Origin: DATAEE01 sp963725145
Lineage (GTDB): Bacteria; Acidobacteriota; Vicinamibacteria; Vicinamibacterales; 2-12-FULL-66-21
Reading direction: 5' to 3'
Length of the DNA stretch: 64,000 nt
Assembly: GCA_963725145.1 (NCBI GenBank)
Contig: CAVRXL010000013.1
Location: 1,054,001-1,118,000 of the forward strand
Shown: positions 17,533 to 26,578 of the stretch, one piece after another
Layout of the letters: each line of letters begins with the position of its first letter
How positions within the stretch are numbered: the stretch's first letter is position 1
Made by a program: the position numbers and the translations under genes
The notes under the pieces: model-generated
What the model saw: only the letters and a program-made list of their open reading frames with translations
Told to the model about the DNA's origin: nothing
The model's database searches: none

Positions 17533-17594
17533 CGGCCCCCGTGCGCCCGCCATAGCATTTCCCGTGGCATCGGACTGAGCCCAGAGGAGGTCCC

Positions 17595-18143
17595 ATGGCT
17601 TCGCATGCGTTCGGCAGGAGCTGGTGGCTGGTTCTGTTGCGCGGGATCTTCGCGATCCTGTTCGGCGTCCTCGCGTTCGTCTGGCCCGGGCTGACTCTCG
17701 TGGCGCTGGTCACGCTGTACGGCATCTACGCAATCGCTGACGGCGGCGTCGCGTTGTATGCGGCGCTGGCGGGCGGCGGCCCGGTTTCCCGCTGGTGGCT
17801 GCTTTTTGCAGGATTCCTCGGCCTCGCCGTCGGCCTGGTCACGCTCGCGTGGCCCGGCATCACCGCGCTGGCGCTCCTCGTCTGCATCGCGGTCTGGGCG
17901 CTCGTCAGGGGCGTGTTCGAGATCATCAGCGCCATCCAGCTTCGCAAAGTGATCGACCATGAATGGTGGCTCGTGGGCAGCGGCCTGGTGTCGGTGCTGT
18001 TCGGGCTGGTCATGCTCATGGCGCCCGGCGCCGGCGCGATCGCGCTCGTGTGGGTGATCGGCGCGTATTCGATCGCCTTCGGGTGTCTGCTGGTCGGGCT
18101 CGCGCTGCGGCTGAGGAGCTTTGGGGCGCTGGTCGCCCGGTAG
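17595..18143 (+). CDS. HdeD/DUF308 family membrane protein
   Basis: 182 residues, preceded by a perfect AGGAGG. Six membrane helices arranged as three similar pairs (LLRGIFAILFGVLAFVWPG; LGLAVGLVTLAWPGITAL; VSVLFGLVMLMAPGAGAI), which is the DUF308 repeat. HdeD in enterobacteria contributes to acid resistance at high cell density; in other bacteria the role is unproven. Ends only 75 bp before the next secreted-protein gene, and both carry the same upstream 16-nt motif, so each seems to have its own promoter under a common regulator. Confidence 0.9.
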   Translation: MASHAFGRSWWLVLLRGIFAILFGVLAFVWPGLTLVALVTLYGIYAIADGGVALYAALAGGGPVSRWWLLFAGFLGLAVGLVTLAWPGITALALLVCIAVWALVRGVFEIISAIQLRKVIDHEWWLVGSGLVSVLFGLVMLMAPGAGAIALVWVIGAYSIAFGCLLVGLALRLRSFGALVAR

Positions 18144-18148
18144 GCTAC

Positions 18149-18164
18149 GACCAAAGTCCTATCC
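18149..18164 (+). promoter_or_regulatory. GACCAARGTCCWATRG motif upstream of 18218 gene
   Basis: GACCAAAGTCCTATCC, six bases after the HdeD stop and 53 bp before the next start at 18218. Same orientation and similar spacing as the copy at 17517. Confidence 0.55.
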
Positions 18165-18217
18165 GATGCCGGAACCAGACCGATCTAGACTTCTACCCTC
18201 AACAAAGGAATGGTGCG

Positions 18218-18766
18218 ATGACATCAGCCAGACTTGCCGTCCTGTTCGTCGTCGGAGTATTTGTGGCGCTTCCAGCGCGCGCGGCGCAGGATCCCAAGCC
18301 GATTGCGGAGTCGGTGACCGTGAAGGCGACCATCGAGGCCATCGACCAGACCTCGAAAAGGGTCACCCTCAAGGGGGAGAAGGGGAACTACGTCGAGGTC
18401 GACGGGAGCGCCATGCCGCGGTTCAGTGAGTTGAAGGTCGGGGACGTCGTGACGGCGACCTACTCCGAGTCGCTCGCGGTGCACGTCCGCAAGCCGGGTG
18501 AACCGGCACCCCCTGCCGGCTCTGACACCGTGACCCGCAGAGAGGGCGCGCCAGGCGCAAGCGCCGCACGGCAGCGCACGGTGACTGTCACGATTCAAGC
18601 CATCGATCCCAAGACACCTTCGGTGACGATCAAGACCGCCGACGGCCGGGTCCTCACCTTCCGCGTCGAGAATCCGAAGAACCTCGAGAAGGTCAAGGTT
18701 GGCGACACGGTCGACGTCACTTACACCCAGGGGCTGCTGCTGAAGGCGGATCCAGCCGCTAAGTAA
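18218..18766 (+). CDS. Secreted protein with two tandem beta-domain repeats (paralogue of 63384)
   Basis: 182 residues, start ATG at 18218 with AAAGGA upstream. A signal peptide ending in ARAAQ is followed by two homologous halves: VTVKATIEAIDQTSKRVTLKG...FSELKVGDVVTATY (about 30-90) and VTVTIQAIDPKTPSVTIKTADG...LEKVKVGDTVDVTY (about 122-175). Each half looks like a small OB- or barrel-like beta unit ending in a K-V-G-D turn. A paralogue with the same layout is at 63384, and both genes carry the GACCAAAGTC motif upstream. Similar units occur in periplasmic proteins of unknown role. Confidence 0.75.
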   Translation: MTSARLAVLFVVGVFVALPARAAQDPKPIAESVTVKATIEAIDQTSKRVTLKGEKGNYVEVDGSAMPRFSELKVGDVVTATYSESLAVHVRKPGEPAPPAGSDTVTRREGAPGASAARQRTVTVTIQAIDPKTPSVTIKTADGRVLTFRVENPKNLEKVKVGDTVDVTYTQGLLLKADPAAK

Positions 18767-18797
18767 GCTCCGTCGAACGACGGTCAAGGAGTACTGC

Positions 18798-20414
18798 ATG
18801 AGACTGGAAATCCCACGAAGCGGCCGGAGGCTCGCCGCGCTCAGCTTCTGCCTGGCCGTGGCGCTCCTTCCCGCGACGCCGGCCGTCGCGCAACAGGCGG
18901 CGTCCAGCAAGCCGAACATCCTCGTACTGTTCGGCGACGACATCGGCTTCTGGAACGTGAGCGCCTACAACCACGGGATGATGGGTTACCAGACACCCAA
19001 CATCGACCGCATCGCGAAAGAGGGAGCGCTTTTCACCGACGCGTACGCGCAGCAAAGCTGCACGGCCGGGCGCGCCGCCTTCATCACTGGCCAGTCACCG
19101 ATCCGCACGGGCCTCTTGAAGGTCGGCCTGCCCAGCGCGCCCGAGGGCTTGTCCGACAAGGACCCGACGATCGCGAACCTGCTCAAGGGCCAGGGATACG
19201 CGACGGGGCAGTTCGGCAAGAACCATCTCGGCGATCGGAACGAGTTCATCCCGACCGTGCACGGCTTCGACGAGTTCTTCGGCAACTTCTATCACCTGAA
19301 CGCCGAAGAGGAGCCGGAGAACCCGGACTACCCGAAAGACCCGAAGTTCAAGGCCATGTTCGGCCCCCGAGGCGTCTTTCGCTGCTCCGCCACTGAAACC
19401 GCCAGCACGCTGCCCGCGGACTCGCGCTTCGGGGCGTGGGGCAAGCAGAAATGCGAGGACACCGGCCCGCTCACCAGGAAGCGGATGGAGACGATCGACG
19501 AAGAAGTGATGGCCGCGACGACGAAGTTCATCGACACGAATCAGGCGGCCGGCAAACCGTGGTTCGTCTGGTTCAACACCACACGCATGCACATCTTCAC
19601 TCACCTTAAGAAGGAATCAGAGGGCAAGACGGGCCTGGGCATCGCCGCCGACGGCATGGTGGAGCACGACGGTCACATCGGACAGTTGCTGAAGAAACTG
19701 GACGATATGAAGATCGCCGACAACACGATCGTCATCTGGACCACCGACAACGGCGCCGAGGTGATGAGCTGGCCGGACGGCGGCACGACGCCGTTCCGGG
19801 GTGAGAAGAACACGAACTGGGAGGGTGGGTACCGCGTGCCCCTCGCCGTGCGGTGGCCGGGCGTCATCAAGCCCGGCACGGTGATCAACGAGATCGTTTC
19901 GCACGAGGACTGGCTGCCGACTCTCCTCGCCGCCGCGGGGCAGGCGAACGTCAAGGAAAGCCTGCTGAAGGGCACAACCGTTGCGGGGGCCACGTTCAAA
20001 GTCCACCTCGACGGCTACAACCTGCTGCCGTATTTCAAGGGCGAGACGAAGGAATGGCCGCGCAAGGAGTTCATCTACTGGACCGACGACGGGGATCCCG
20101 CGTGCCTGCGTTATGACAACTGGAAAATGGTGTTCCTGGAACAGCGCGCGGTGGGTTTGGAGGTGTGGCAGGATCCGCTGGTCATACTGCGCTTCCCCAA
20201 GCTCTTCAACCTCCGAGCCGACCCATTTGAGCGTGCGCCCGAAGATGGCATGGACTACCGCCGGTGGCGATTGGAGCGCGCCTACATGCTCGCGCCCGCC
20301 GGAGCGGTCGTGGGACGCTGGCTGCAGAGTTTTAAGGAGTTCCCGCCGCGATCGAAGCCGGGCAGTTTCAATCTGAGCGAGGTGATGGACAAGGTCATGG
20401 CGGGCTCGCGCTAG
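18798..20414 (+). CDS. Arylsulfatase-type sulfatase (formylglycine-dependent)
   Basis: 538 residues with AAGGAG before the ATG and a signal peptide ending in AVAQQ. Sulfatase domain: KPNILVLFGDDIG with metal-binding Asp47/Asp48, the modification site SCTAGRAAFITG in which Cys88 is the formylglycine precursor of the C-x-A-x-R motif, then TGQFGKNHLGD and IVIWTTDNGAE, which supply the usual His, Asp and Asn metal and active-site residues. It hydrolyses sulfate esters in the periplasm; the substrate cannot be read from sequence. Activation needs an FGE, which is encoded at 12602. A strong terminator follows. Confidence 0.92.
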   Translation: MRLEIPRSGRRLAALSFCLAVALLPATPAVAQQAASSKPNILVLFGDDIGFWNVSAYNHGMMGYQTPNIDRIAKEGALFTDAYAQQSCTAGRAAFITGQSPIRTGLLKVGLPSAPEGLSDKDPTIANLLKGQGYATGQFGKNHLGDRNEFIPTVHGFDEFFGNFYHLNAEEEPENPDYPKDPKFKAMFGPRGVFRCSATETASTLPADSRFGAWGKQKCEDTGPLTRKRMETIDEEVMAATTKFIDTNQAAGKPWFVWFNTTRMHIFTHLKKESEGKTGLGIAADGMVEHDGHIGQLLKKLDDMKIADNTIVIWTTDNGAEVMSWPDGGTTPFRGEKNTNWEGGYRVPLAVRWPGVIKPGTVINEIVSHEDWLPTLLAAAGQANVKESLLKGTTVAGATFKVHLDGYNLLPYFKGETKEWPRKEFIYWTDDGDPACLRYDNWKMVFLEQRAVGLEVWQDPLVILRFPKLFNLRADPFERAPEDGMDYRRWRLERAYMLAPAGAVVGRWLQSFKEFPPRSKPGSFNLSEVMDKVMAGSR

Positions 20415-20438
20415 CGGAACGTCGGCGATAATCCAGAA

Positions 20439-20476
20439 GGGGCGGCGGCGGGACCATTCCCACCGCCGCCCTTTTT
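20439..20476 (+). terminator. Intrinsic terminator after the sulfatase
   Basis: GC-rich stem GGGCGGCGG/CCGCCGCCC (about 20440-20471) with loop GACCATTCCC-type sequence, followed at once by TTTTT at 20472-20476; 25 bp after the stop at 20414. Confidence 0.85.
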
Positions 20477-20485
20477 CGTGTCACC

Positions 20486-22950
20486 GTGTCCACGATGCCA
20501 CGCACCCGGTCTGCTTCCGCGCTGCTGCTCCTGTCGGGCGCGGCGGCGCTCATCTGCGAAACGCTGTGGGTCAAGCAGCTGTCGCGCGTGGTCGGCGTCG
20601 AGATCCACGCCGTGACGATCGCGCTCAGCGCCTTTTTCGCGGGCCTTGCGATTGGAAGCGTGGTGTTCGGCAGGGTGGCGGATCGGAGCGCTCGGCCGCT
20701 GCGCCTGTACGCCGCGCTGGAAGCGGGCGCGGCCGTGCTGGGCCTGGCGTCTACGTTCCTGCTTGCACGCGTGGCCCCACTCTACGTTTCACTCCAGGAC
20801 TCGGTCGGCGTTCTCGCGTGGTTGCTGCCGTGCGTGCTGGTAGCGGCACCGGCGTGCCTCATCGGCGGAACGCTGCCCGCGATGCTCAGGGCACTGCACC
20901 CGGACGACCTCGGCGTCGCGCCGGCGACCGGCTTCCTCTACGCCGCCAATACGATGGGCGCCGTGGTCGGCACGCTGGCCACGCCGTTTCTGCTCGTGCC
21001 CGCGTTCGGCATCGTCGGCACGGGCATCTTCGCGTGTGGACTCCAACTGGCGGCGGCCGGCGCGGCGCTGGCCCTCGATTGGCGCACCACTCAACCACGC
21101 AAGTCCGTTCGCACGACCGTCGCACCGGTGCCTAGCGACGCCCGCCTCGCCCTCGCGCTGTACGCCGGGGCAGGGGGAGTGGCCATGGGTTATGAAGTCA
21201 TCTGGTCGGAGCTGCTGGTGCAGTTTCTCAGCACGCGCGCCTATGCGTTCGCCGTGATGCTGGCCACCTATCTCGCCGGCCTCGCGCTCGGCAGCTATCT
21301 GTTCGCCCGGGGCGATGGAAGGCGGGCCGATCCCTGGCGTGTCTTCGGCCTGCTCATTGGGGGGGCCGGCGCCACCGCCATCGCGATCGTCGCGCTGCTG
21401 GGTGTCTGGATTACCGACGCGCAGACGTTCGCGGGGATGTGGGCCATGCGCGCAACCGGGAGCGAAACGGTCGAAGTGTCGGCCCGTTTCGTCTTGGCCG
21501 CGCTTGCGGTCCTGCTCGTGCCTACGACGTTTCTGGGCGCGGCGCTTCCCGCGGCATCGCGGCTCACGGCGCATGCCGCGAGCGCGGGCCGGGCGGTGGG
21601 CGTCACCCTCGCGCTCAACATCCTTGGCGGCATCGTGGGAACGCTGCTCACGGGCTTCGTGCTCGTGCCATCGCTTGGCCTGGTGCGCGCGCTCGGTTTG
21701 CTTGCCGTCGCCGGCGCGATCACGGGGGCTGTCGCGTTCAGAAAAGGCGGTGGCTCCTTCGCGATGACCGGCGCAATCGTGGCGGCCATCCTCGCGGTCG
21801 TCGTATTCACGCCGCCAGACAAGATGGCGCGCCTGCTCGTGGACAAGCGCGGTGGGCAATTGCAATTCTACGAAGAGGGCGCCGGCGGCACCGTGGCCGT
21901 CATCGAGCAGCGTGGCGCCGGCGGGCACGTTTCGGCGCCTCTACATCCAGGGCGTGTCGAACTCGGGCGACACGCTGGCGTCGCTGCGCTACATGCGGCT
22001 GCAGGCGCTCCTGCCGCTTCTCATTCATGACACCGAACCGCGCGCTGCGCTGGTGGTCGGGCTGGGTACCGGCATCACCGCGGGCGCGCTGCTAGCCGAT
22101 TCGTCGCTCGAGCGCCGGGTCGTCGCAGAGTTGCTGCCGGCGGTGGTGCGCGCGGTACCGCTGTTCGCCGGCAATCTTGGTGTGGCCGCGGACTTGCGCG
22201 TGGAAATCCGCGTGGGTGACGGGAGGCACGAACTGCTGCGCCGAAACGAGCGCTACGATCTGATCACTCTCGAGCCGCCGCCCCCCTCCGCCGCCGGAGT
22301 GGCGAATCTGTACTCGCGCGATTTCTACGAGCTATGCCGCAATCGCCTGCATCCTGGCGGCCTCATGGCCCAGTGGTGGCCCCTGGCGGCGCAGAACGAC
22401 GAAGATTCGCGGTCGCTCGTCCGCAGTTTCCTCGACGTGTTTCCGTATGCGACGGTCTGGACGACCGAGCTCTACGAGATGCTCCTCGTCGGGTCGGCGA
22501 GCCCCATCACGATCGATGGACGCAGGGTCGCGACGCGCTTCTCGCGGCCGGACACCGCACGCGTCCTGGGGGAGGCCGGCATCGAGTCGCCGGCGGCGCT
22601 CCTCGCCACCTGGATCACCGATCGAAGCGGGTCTCGAGGCCTACGCGGGCGATGCGCCGTCGGTGACCGACGACCGCCCGATCATCGAACACGCGGCGTG
22701 GGTGCGTCGCGGCGAGTTCCAGCGCGTCCTGCCCCGTGTCCTCGCCCTCGCGACCGACGTGCCGCTCGGCCCCGACGATCCGCTGCGCGCGGACGTCCAG
22801 GCCGAACGGCGCGAGCTTCTGGCCTTCTATCGCTTCGCGCTGCACGCATCTGCTGGCGAGCGAGGGGAAGCTGCCCGCGCCCTCGAAGAAGTCCTCGGCC
22901 GGGATCCGTCGAACCCGTACTACCGGTGGATGGCTCTCGGCGGCCAGTAG
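20486..22950 (+). CDS. Fused MFS-like membrane domain and spermidine-synthase-like methyltransferase-fold domain, two frameshifts
   Basis: Start GTG 20486 or ATG 20495. The N-terminal half is a polytopic membrane domain (ALLLLSGAAALICETLWVKQLSR, YAANTMGAVVGTLATPF, GALLGVW-type helices). The second half is a spermidine-synthase-like Rossmann domain: LVVGLGTGITAGALLAD, VGDGRHELLRRNERYDLITLEPPPP, FYELCRNRLHPGGLMAQWWPL. The C-terminus DDRPIIEHAAWVRRGEF follows in a third frame. Two single-base insertions are needed, near 21925 (in GGCGGGCACG) and near 22620. Such fusions are common in acidobacteria; polyamine synthase activity is not proven, since the aminopropyl-acceptor Asp context is not conserved here. 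May be a pseudogene or an error-laden read. Confidence 0.75.
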
Positions 22951-23014
22951 CATGGTGCCAGACGGCTAGACATTCGCCTCGATTCCATGAGGTCCACGAT
23001 GTCGTGCCCGACGA

Positions 23015-24501
23015 GTGACCTTTGCTGTGTTCATCGCCGCGCTTGCCGCTGCGCCGCTCGGTGCGCAAACTCCTCCTTCCGCCTCAGCGCCGCAGTCACC
23101 GCCGAGCGTCGAGACGACGCTCGCCGAGCTCCGCAAGCTCGTCGAGCGCCAGCAAGGGCTGCTCGAGGCCCAGAGCAAACTGCTCGAGGGTTTGAGCAAG
23201 GAGATCTCGGGGTTGAAGAAGCAGGTCGACGATGCGGGCGCCGTGGCCCTGACGGCGCGGAACGAGGTGGCGGATCTCAAGAAGCAGCCGCCCGCGCCGA
23301 CCGTGCCCGACGCCGTCAGCCGAGCGCCTCGCCGCAGATCGAGAAAGCCGTGCAGCGCGTGCCGGAGATGACCGACGTCGTGGCGGCGGGGGAGTTCCCG
23401 GGATCGATGCGCATTCCCGGCACCGACGCGGCGATGAAGATTGGCGGACAGGCGCGGATTACGGCCGTCCACACGCTCGCCGCGCTCGGGACCGACGACC
23501 GCTTCGTGACGTCGTCGATCCCGGTCGGCGACCAGATCGCCGGGGAAGATGCCCGAACCGTGTACTCTCCCAGGCCCTCGCGGTTGAACGTCGACCTGCG
23601 GTCGCCCAGCGGGATCGGTCCGATCCGAACGTTCGTCGAGGCGGACTTTGCCGGAACCGGCAACACGTTCCGACTGCGCCACGCATTCATGCAGACGAAG
23701 CGGTTCATCGTCGGTCAGACCTGGTCGACGTTCTCGGATCCGGAAGCCGAACCGATCGGCATCGACTTCGAGGGGCTGAACGCGATTTCGCTCTTCCGGC
23801 AGCCGCTGCTTCGGTACACGCATCCGTTGAAGACCACGATGAGCCTCGCCCTCGCGCTCGAGAATCCCGCGCCCGATCTGACGGGCGCGCAGGGCGTCAA
23901 CCTGACCCCCGACTTCATCGCGCGCGTCCGCTGGGACCCGGCTGAAGGAGCACCGCTCGGCGGGCTGTTGGGCAGGACTGCCCACGTGCAGGCGGCGATC
24001 CTGGTGCGGCAGCTGCGCGGCGAGGTGACCGATCAGCCGGACGCGACGCTCTCGACGGGCGGCCTGGGCCTGAACGTCAGCGGCGTCCTCGTCCCGCGCT
24101 GGGACGCGGACGACCGCGTGAAGTTCGCCGTCAACGCGGGCTGGGGCATCGGCAAGTACATCACCGACCTCGGGACGCTCGGCGGACAGGACGCCGTCTT
24201 CAACCCGGTCGACAACAGCCTCGAGGCGCTGCGCGTCGGCTCCGGCTACTTCGGCTACGAGCGACAGTGGCGGCCGACCTTCACTTCGCCGTTCACCTAC
24301 GGCATCGTGAACGTCGACAACCTGGACATCCAGACGCTCGACTCGCTCCGGCGTACGCAGCGGACGACGATCAACCTGACCTGGTCGCCGATTCCGCAGG
24401 GGGATCTGGTGCTCGAGTTCCTCGCGGGCACGCGCGTCAACAAGGACGGGCAGCGCGGGACGTCGAGCCAGATTCAGACGGGCTGGACGCTTCGGTTTTG
24501 A
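23015..24501 (+). CDS. DcaP-like outer-membrane porin with N-terminal coiled coil, one frameshift
   Basis: A GTG at 23015 begins a signal peptide (VFIAALAAAPLGAQ); an ATG at 22987 is in another frame. A coiled coil follows (LAELRKLVERQQGLLEAQSKLLEGLSKEISGLKKQ, residues ~30-80 in shortened view), then a barrel that resumes in a second frame after one missing base near 23320: IPGTDAAMKIGGQARI, RLRHAFMQTKRFIVGQTWSTF, IGIDFEGLNAISLFRQPLLRY, ending QTGWTLRF. This is the layout of DcaP-type trimeric porins, which take up aromatic or other organic acids. The role here is inferred from family only. No Shine-Dalgarno is visible. Confidence 0.75.
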
Positions 24502-24586
24502 CTCGAGGCCTTGGCGGCCAAAGGCACTTGCCATCCGCAGAATGCCTCGGCGCGATGCTAGTGCCTGACTGGAGTAGGATCGCCTC

Positions 24587-24850
24587 ATGGCCCGGGGCTG
24601 GGAGAGCAAGGCGGTCGAGGCGCAGCAGGAAGAGAAGGTGCGGGCGGCGCCGGCGCCCCGCTCGTGGAGCGTGGAACAGGCGCAGCGCGACGATCGCCGC
24701 AGGACGCTGGAGATGACGCGCGCCCGCACGCTGCACGACCTCGAGCGCGCGACCGTCGACGCGCACCGCCGCATGCTCGAACAGGCGCTCGCCGCTGTGG
24801 ACGATCAGTTGGCGAATCTCGATCGCGAGTCATTGAGTTCTGAGTTCTGA
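24587..24850 (+). CDS. Small conserved-looking hypothetical protein
   Basis: 87 residues, MARGWESKAVEAQQEEK at the N-terminus, then a strongly charged helical region (Arg/Glu-rich, 30-80) with the pattern of a soluble coiled coil. GGAGTAGGAT precedes the ATG. The last five codons lie in the heptamer repeat at 24834, so the C-terminal SLSSEF is repeat-derived. No known function. Confidence 0.65.
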   Translation: MARGWESKAVEAQQEEKVRAAPAPRSWSVEQAQRDDRRRTLEMTRARTLHDLERATVDAHRRMLEQALAAVDDQLANLDRESLSSEF

Positions 24851-24902
24851 GTTATGAGTTCTGACTCACAACTCACAACTCAAGACTCAAAACTCAAGAC
24901 TG
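24834..24902. repeat. Heptamer inverted array (GAGTTCT)n / (ACTCAAA)n
   Basis: Left half is made of GAGTTCTGAGTTCTGAGTTA-type units (24834-24863), right half of ACTCACA/ACTCAAG/ACTCAAA units (24864-24900); the halves are complementary and can fold into a long imperfect hairpin. The array covers the end of the 24587 gene and the first codons of the next gene. A second copy is at 36063. Confidence 0.85.
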
Positions 24903-25301
24903 ACGACTTCTCGATCGTCCTCTACGACGGCGTCTGCAACGTGTGCAGCGGCTCGGTCCGCTTCATCCTGCCGCGGGATCGGAAGGCGGTCTTCCGGTTC
25001 GCGTCGCTCCAATCGCACCGCGGCCGCGCGTCTGCTCACGGCTTGCGGCCGCGCGCCGGGGACGCTCGACAGCCTCGTGCTCATCGAGCACGGACGGTGC
25101 TACGAGCGATCGGAGGCCGCGCTGCGCATCGCGGGTCGGCTTTCGTTTCCATGGAAGCTCGCGGCCGGGCTGAAGATCATCCCGCGGCCGATCCGCGACG
25201 CGTTTTACAACTGGTTCGCGGCGCGGCGCTATCGATGGTTCGGCAGGAAGGACGTCTGCGACCTGCCACCGCCGGAGTGGCGAGAACGATTCCTCGAATA
25301 G
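24854..25301 (+). CDS. DCC family (DUF393) thiol-disulfide oxidoreductase-like protein, one frameshift
   Basis: The frame from ATG 24854 gives ~16 repeat-coded residues, then IVLYDGVCNVCSGSVRFIL with the DGxCxxC motif of the DCC family. One extra base near 25015-25022 moves the reading to AAARLLTACGRAPGTLDSL, VLIEHGRCYERSEAAL, IPRPIRDAFYNWFAARRYRWF and the end PPPEWRERFLE, all typical of DCC proteins. These thioredoxin-like proteins are assumed to act on thiols; no substrate is known. The true N-terminus is unclear because the heptamer repeat provides the only in-frame ATG. Convergent with the DUF411 gene, 2 bp apart. Confidence 0.8.
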
Positions 25302-25303
25302 AC

Positions 25304-25762
25304 CTACCGCTTCGCGAACTCGTACGTCGTCCCGTCGGCCCTGAAGGCGACGATCGAGTACGGCACGGGATAGTTGCTTTCCATCCCTGGCGATCCAGCG
25401 GGCATGCCGGGTACCGCGATGCCGGCGATCTTCGGACGTTCCTTCAACAGCTTCTGGACGAGATCCGCCGGGACGTGTCCTTCGACAAGATAGTTCCCGA
25501 TGACGGCCGTATGGCAGGACCGCAGGCTCTCGGGGACGCGCCTGCGTGCCGGCACGGCGTCGAGCTGCGACGTGACTTCGCGCGTCACCGTGAAACCGGC
25601 CGTCTTGAGGTGGTCGGTCCACTTGCTGCAGCAGCCGCACGTCGGGGTGAGATACACCGTGGCGCTGACCGGCGCGGGCTTCGGCTGGCTTTGCGCCTGC
25701 AGGGTACCCGCCGTACACGCGAGGGCGGCCGTCGTAACGATCCGGAGGGCAGTACGTCGCAT
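25304..25762 (-). CDS. DUF411 metal-binding protein
   Basis: 152 residues from the ATG at 25762. A signal peptide ending in LQAQS precedes the DUF411 domain: VYLTPTCGCCSKWTDHLKTAGF with the CGCC motif, then LRSCHTAVIGNYLVEGHVPAD, and IAVPGMPAGSPGMES. DUF411 proteins are periplasmic and include a copper-chaperone-like group; metal binding by the CGCC and CH residues is inferred. The gene is convergent with the DCC gene, another thiol protein. Confidence 0.9.
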   Translation of the reverse strand: MRRTALRIVTTAALACTAGTLQAQSQPKPAPVSATVYLTPTCGCCSKWTDHLKTAGFTVTREVTSQLDAVPARRRVPESLRSCHTAVIGNYLVEGHVPADLVQKLLKERPKIAGIAVPGMPAGSPGMESNYPVPYSIVAFRADGTTYEFAKR

Positions 25763-25790
25763 AGGTCGATCATACCCGACCCGGCCCCTA

Positions 25791-25806
25791 GACCAAGGTC
25801 CTATAG
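25791..25806 (+). promoter_or_regulatory. GACCAARGTCCWATRG motif upstream of 25910 gene
   Basis: GACCAAGGTCCTATAG, the best match to the window's consensus; it lies 28 bp upstream of the divergent DUF411 start and 104 bp before the beta-barrel start at 25910. Confidence 0.55.
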
Positions 25807-25909
25807 ACCTCAGCCTTCCCCGAAATCTACGCTCGAACTGCTGGCGCACGCCCGGGCCAGTCGACCGGAGGGTGCAGCAATCCATCTGGGCCTTTTTTGG
25901 GAGTCAAGC

Positions 25910-26578
25910 ATGTTTCGAAAAGTCGTGTGGCAGGTCGCCTTGATCGTGCTCGTCGCGGCGGCGCCGGCGTTCGCACAGCCTCGAGTCGAGATCAGCGGCA
26001 TCCTCGGGTGGACGTTTTCCGACGGCGTCGAAGGCGACGCGCGTCTCGCCCAAGACGGCAATCTTTACGACGCCGTCGACCTCGTGGACTCACTCTCCTG
26101 GGGATTCAGCATCGGCGTGCTCGCGACCGAGGGCGCCGAAGTGGGCTTCATGTACGGACGGCAGGAGTCCAGGATCGACATCGTCGGGACACGCACGACC
26201 GAGGTCGGTGACGTGTCCGTGTCGACTTATCACGGGTACTTCGCCTACAACTTCGGCCCCACGGACAGCGCGGTTCGGCCGTACGTGTTCGGCGGCCTGG
26301 GCGCGACGAGCTACGGTAGCGTCCCCTTCACAATCGCCGGAGTGTCGGGGGAGACGAGCGGCGAGACGCAGTTTTCGACGACCTGGGGCGCGGGCGTGAA
26401 ATTCGTCCCGTCGCGCGGGATTGGTGTGCGCGCGGGCCTCCAGTGGACACCGACCTACATCAAGTCGGACCCCGCCGGCGTGTGGTGCGACCCGTACTGG
26501 GGGGGCTGCTGGGTCGTCGGGGACGCCCAATACTCGAATCAGTTCTCGTTCAACGGCGGTGTGATCTTCCGCTTCTAA
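25910..26578 (+). CDS. Small outer-membrane beta-barrel protein
   Basis: 222 residues. Signal peptide ending in APAFAQP, then eight-stranded-barrel-type alternation (VEISGILGWTFSDGV, WGFSIGVLATEGAEVGFMYGR, YHGYFAYNFGPTDSAVRPYVFGGLG, TTWGAGVKFVPSRGIGVRAGLQWTP) ending in FNGGVIFRF, a proper barrel C-terminus. Two Cys (WCDPYWGGCW) sit in a late loop. Belongs to the OmpA-like/OMP_b-brl class; no specific role. Its stop overlaps the convergent TPR gene by 4 bp. Confidence 0.85.
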   Translation: MFRKVVWQVALIVLVAAAPAFAQPRVEISGILGWTFSDGVEGDARLAQDGNLYDAVDLVDSLSWGFSIGVLATEGAEVGFMYGRQESRIDIVGTRTTEVGDVSVSTYHGYFAYNFGPTDSAVRPYVFGGLGATSYGSVPFTIAGVSGETSGETQFSTTWGAGVKFVPSRGIGVRAGLQWTPTYIKSDPAGVWCDPYWGGCWVVGDAQYSNQFSFNGGVIFRF

